A stretch of 64,000 nucleotides of DNA, from assembly GCA_947473355.1 (NCBI GenBank), contig CANJCQ010000003.1, positions 20,717-84,716 of the forward strand, in the 5' to 3' direction. This DNA is from Sphingomonadaceae bacterium. Lineage in GTDB: Bacteria > Pseudomonadota > Alphaproteobacteria > Sphingomonadales > Sphingomonadaceae. The translations under genes were made by a program, and so were the position numbers. Shown in pieces: positions 62,411 to 64,000 of the stretch (positions are counted from its first letter, which is position 1; each line of letters begins with the position of its first letter). The notes beneath the pieces are model-generated. The model was not told the origin of the DNA. It saw only the letters and a list, made by a program, of their open reading frames with translations, and did no database searches.

Positions 62411-63889
62411 CTAAAACTTCATCGCGAACGGGTCGCGCTTGTCGCCCGAGAAGTCGATGAAGATGTTCCGGGTCTGGGTGAACTCGAGGATCCCGGCCTC
62501 GCCGCGCACGCGCCCGAAGCCCGAATCTTTCATCCCCCCAAACGGCGCCTGCGGGGCAGCGACGCGGTAGGTGTTGACCCAGACCACGCCGCTCTGCACG
62601 GCGCGCATCATGCGCAGGCAGCGGCTGATGTTTTCCGACCATATGCCGCTGGCAAGGCCATAGGGCGTGTCGTTGGCGATCTGCACGGCTTCTTCCTCGT
62701 CGGTGAAGGGGATGATCGAGAGCACCGGGCCGAAGATTTCCTCCGCTGCCACTTTCATATCGTTGCGAACGTCGGCAAAAATGGTCGGCTGAATGAACCA
62801 GCCTTTGTCCAGCCCCGGCCCTTCGGCGCGCCCGCCGCCCGCGACGAGCCGTGCGCCGTCATGCTTGGCGGCCTCGATGAACGAGAGGATCTTGTCGAAC
62901 TGCGGTTCGTTGGCGGCTGTGCCCATTTCGGTTTCGGGCAAGCGCGGATCGCCCATCACAATCTGTCCGGCGCGCGCGGCGAGGCCTTCGACCATGCGGT
63001 CATAGATGCCGCGCTGCACCAGCAGGCGCGATCCGGCGATGCAGGTCTGCCCGGTGGCGCCGAAAATGCCAGCGAGCGCGCCCACCAACGCCCGGTCGAA
63101 ATCGGCATCGTCGAATATGATGTTGGGGCTCTTGCCGCCAAGCTCCATGGTCACCGGCTTGAGGTTGCCGCCCGCCACCGAAGCGATCTTGCGGCCGATA
63201 GCGGCGCTGCCGGTGAAGCTGATCTTGTCGACCCCGGTATGGCTAGTCAGCGCCGCACCGACATCGCCCGCGCCAGTGACGACCTGCACCACGCCCGCCG
63301 GAAAGCCTGCCTGTTCGCACAGCCGGACCACTTCGACCGTGGTGGTCGAGGCATGCTCGCTGGGCTTGAGGATCACGCAGTTGCCAGCAGCCAGCGCCGC
63401 CGGGAGCGTGTTGGTGAGGATTGCGACCGGCGAGTTCCACGCCGTGACGCAGGCGACCACGCCGAACGGCACCCGGATGACCAGATCGAGCGTATCCTTC
63501 TGGTCGAGCGGCACGACATCGCCGTGCATCTTGTCAGCCCAGCCGGCAAAGTAACGGAAGATGCGCGCAGCATAACCCATCTGGGTGCCGGTCTCGCGGA
63601 TCACCTTGCCGTTGTCAGTGGTCTCGAGCATGGCCATGCGGTCTGCACTGGCGTCGATCAGATCGGCGGCCTTGTTGAGCAGTTTAGCCCGCTCGCCCGG
63701 CGTGGTCTTGCTCCACACCGTGCTGAAGGCCCGGCGCGCGGCGGCGACGGCTTCCTCGACATCGCCGAGGCTGGCAACAGCGACATGCGCGTGGACGTCC
63801 TGGTTGTAGGGATTGATCGCGGGCATGGTTTCGCCCGAGGAGGCATCCCGCCACTTGCCATCGATGAAGAGCTGGTAATTTTCGGCCAT
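62411..63889 (-). CDS. Aldehyde dehydrogenase family protein
   Basis: A 492-residue NAD(P)-dependent aldehyde dehydrogenase of the betaine/succinate semialdehyde-like group. It has ACVTAWNSPV with the catalytic asparagine, glutamate in MELGGKSP and cysteine in GQTCIAGSR, then EEIFGPVLSIIPF. It would oxidise an aldehyde formed in the pathway. It reads into prpB across a family 2 repeat. The start has AAAGAGG upstream. Confidence 0.92.
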   Translation of the reverse strand: MAENYQLFIDGKWRDASSGETMPAINPYNQDVHAHVAVASLGDVEEAVAAARRAFSTVWSKTTPGERAKLLNKAADLIDASADRMAMLETTDNGKVIRETGTQMGYAARIFRYFAGWADKMHGDVVPLDQKDTLDLVIRVPFGVVACVTAWNSPVAILTNTLPAALAAGNCVILKPSEHASTTTVEVVRLCEQAGFPAGVVQVVTGAGDVGAALTSHTGVDKISFTGSAAIGRKIASVAGGNLKPVTMELGGKSPNIIFDDADFDRALVGALAGIFGATGQTCIAGSRLLVQRGIYDRMVEGLAARAGQIVMGDPRLPETEMGTAANEPQFDKILSFIEAAKHDGARLVAGGGRAEGPGLDKGWFIQPTIFADVRNDMKVAAEEIFGPVLSIIPFTDEEEAVQIANDTPYGLASGIWSENISRCLRMMRAVQSGVVWVNTYRVAAPQAPFGGMKDSGFGRVRGEAGILEFTQTRNIFIDFSGDKRDPFAMKF

Positions 63890-63955
63890 GCAGCCTCTTT
63901 CGCAATCGGGATGGGTGTGTCAACAGACCATTCGACCACCAACGCCGTTCGTGTC

Positions 63956-64000
63956 GAGCGAAGTCGAGACACGCCACGCTGGCGTGTCTCGACTTCGCTC
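63956..64000. repeat. Perfect 20-bp inverted repeat at the window edge
   Basis: GAGCGAAGTCGAGACACGCC at 63956-63975 pairs perfectly with its reverse complement at 63981-64000 around the loop ACGCT. It is cut by the window end and may extend. It lies upstream of the aldehyde dehydrogenase gene. It could be a third repeat family or a terminator of a gene beyond the edge. Confidence 0.75.

Noticed and set aside
1..64000. CRISPR arrays, tRNA/rRNA genes, insertion sequences, prophage
   Set aside because: No regular spaced repeats, RNA gene signatures, transposase or integrase frames were seen on either strand.

Overview
The window looks like a high-GC alphaproteobacterial chromosome, most likely a sphingomonad (Sphingomonadaceae or Erythrobacteraceae). 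The evidence is the alphaproteobacterial SspB-type gene next to gmk, the hisB-hisH-hisA-hisF-hisE-HIT arrangement, large TonB-dependent receptors of the sphingomonad type, and many catabolic oxidoreductases. This is inference from gene content; no rRNA or tRNA gene, CRISPR array, phage or insertion sequence was seen. Coding density is very high and no gap without a gene exceeds about 240 bases. Most gaps over 100 bases hold inverted repeats.

Region 1 (1-8700) starts inside a biotin-dependent acyl-CoA carboxylase alpha subunit. It continues with a plus-strand set: MaoC hydratase, acyl-CoA ligase, DUF35 protein, thiolase-like protein, TetR regulator and MFS transporter, then two divergent short-chain dehydrogenases (SDRs). 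Region 2 (8802-22791) is a run of 14 minus-strand genes, mostly overlapping or nearly touching: dienelactone hydrolase, Rieske oxygenase, luciferase-like monooxygenase, Baeyer-Villiger-type monooxygenase, P450, FAH hydrolase, DUF1643, DUF1214, SDR, sulfotransferase, alcohol dehydrogenase, GFA protein, Gfo/Idh oxidoreductase and CMD protein. Together regions 1 and 2 look like a pathway for a cyclic, perhaps steroid- or terpenoid-like, compound: ring hydroxylation, oxidation to a ketone, oxygen insertion, lactone or acylpyruvate hydrolysis, CoA activation, hydration, and aldol or thiolytic cleavage. The carboxylase would take up propionyl-CoA or acetyl-CoA. The substrate is not known.

Region 3 (22930-29088) is core genome: gmk and sspB divergent from the histidine genes. 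A folded repeat sits between hisH and hisA, and a 55-residue membrane protein with a terminator sits between hisF and hisE. Region 4 (29085-36343) holds a tripartite EmrAB-NodT-type exporter behind a striking inverted repeat, an aldehyde dehydrogenase, and a glutathione peroxidase followed by a diiron ferritin-like protein. Region 5 (36346-44693) is a minus-strand molybdenum-hydroxylase operon: [2Fe-2S] subunit, molybdopterin subunit, cytochrome c, XdhC, MocA-like nucleotidyltransferase, secreted hydrolase and Old Yellow Enzyme.

Region 6 (44860-64000) starts with a TetR gene divergent from two tandem paralogous TonB-dependent receptors that share operator-like half-sites. A mixed set follows: SDR, TauD-type dioxygenase, SnoaL-fold proteins, epimerase, PrpF, a FAD dehydrogenase, a DUF385 protein, an M15 peptidase, a phosphotransferase, a PrpB-like lyase and a second aldehyde dehydrogenase. 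Several copies of folded GC-rich repeats (at least two families) separate genes throughout.
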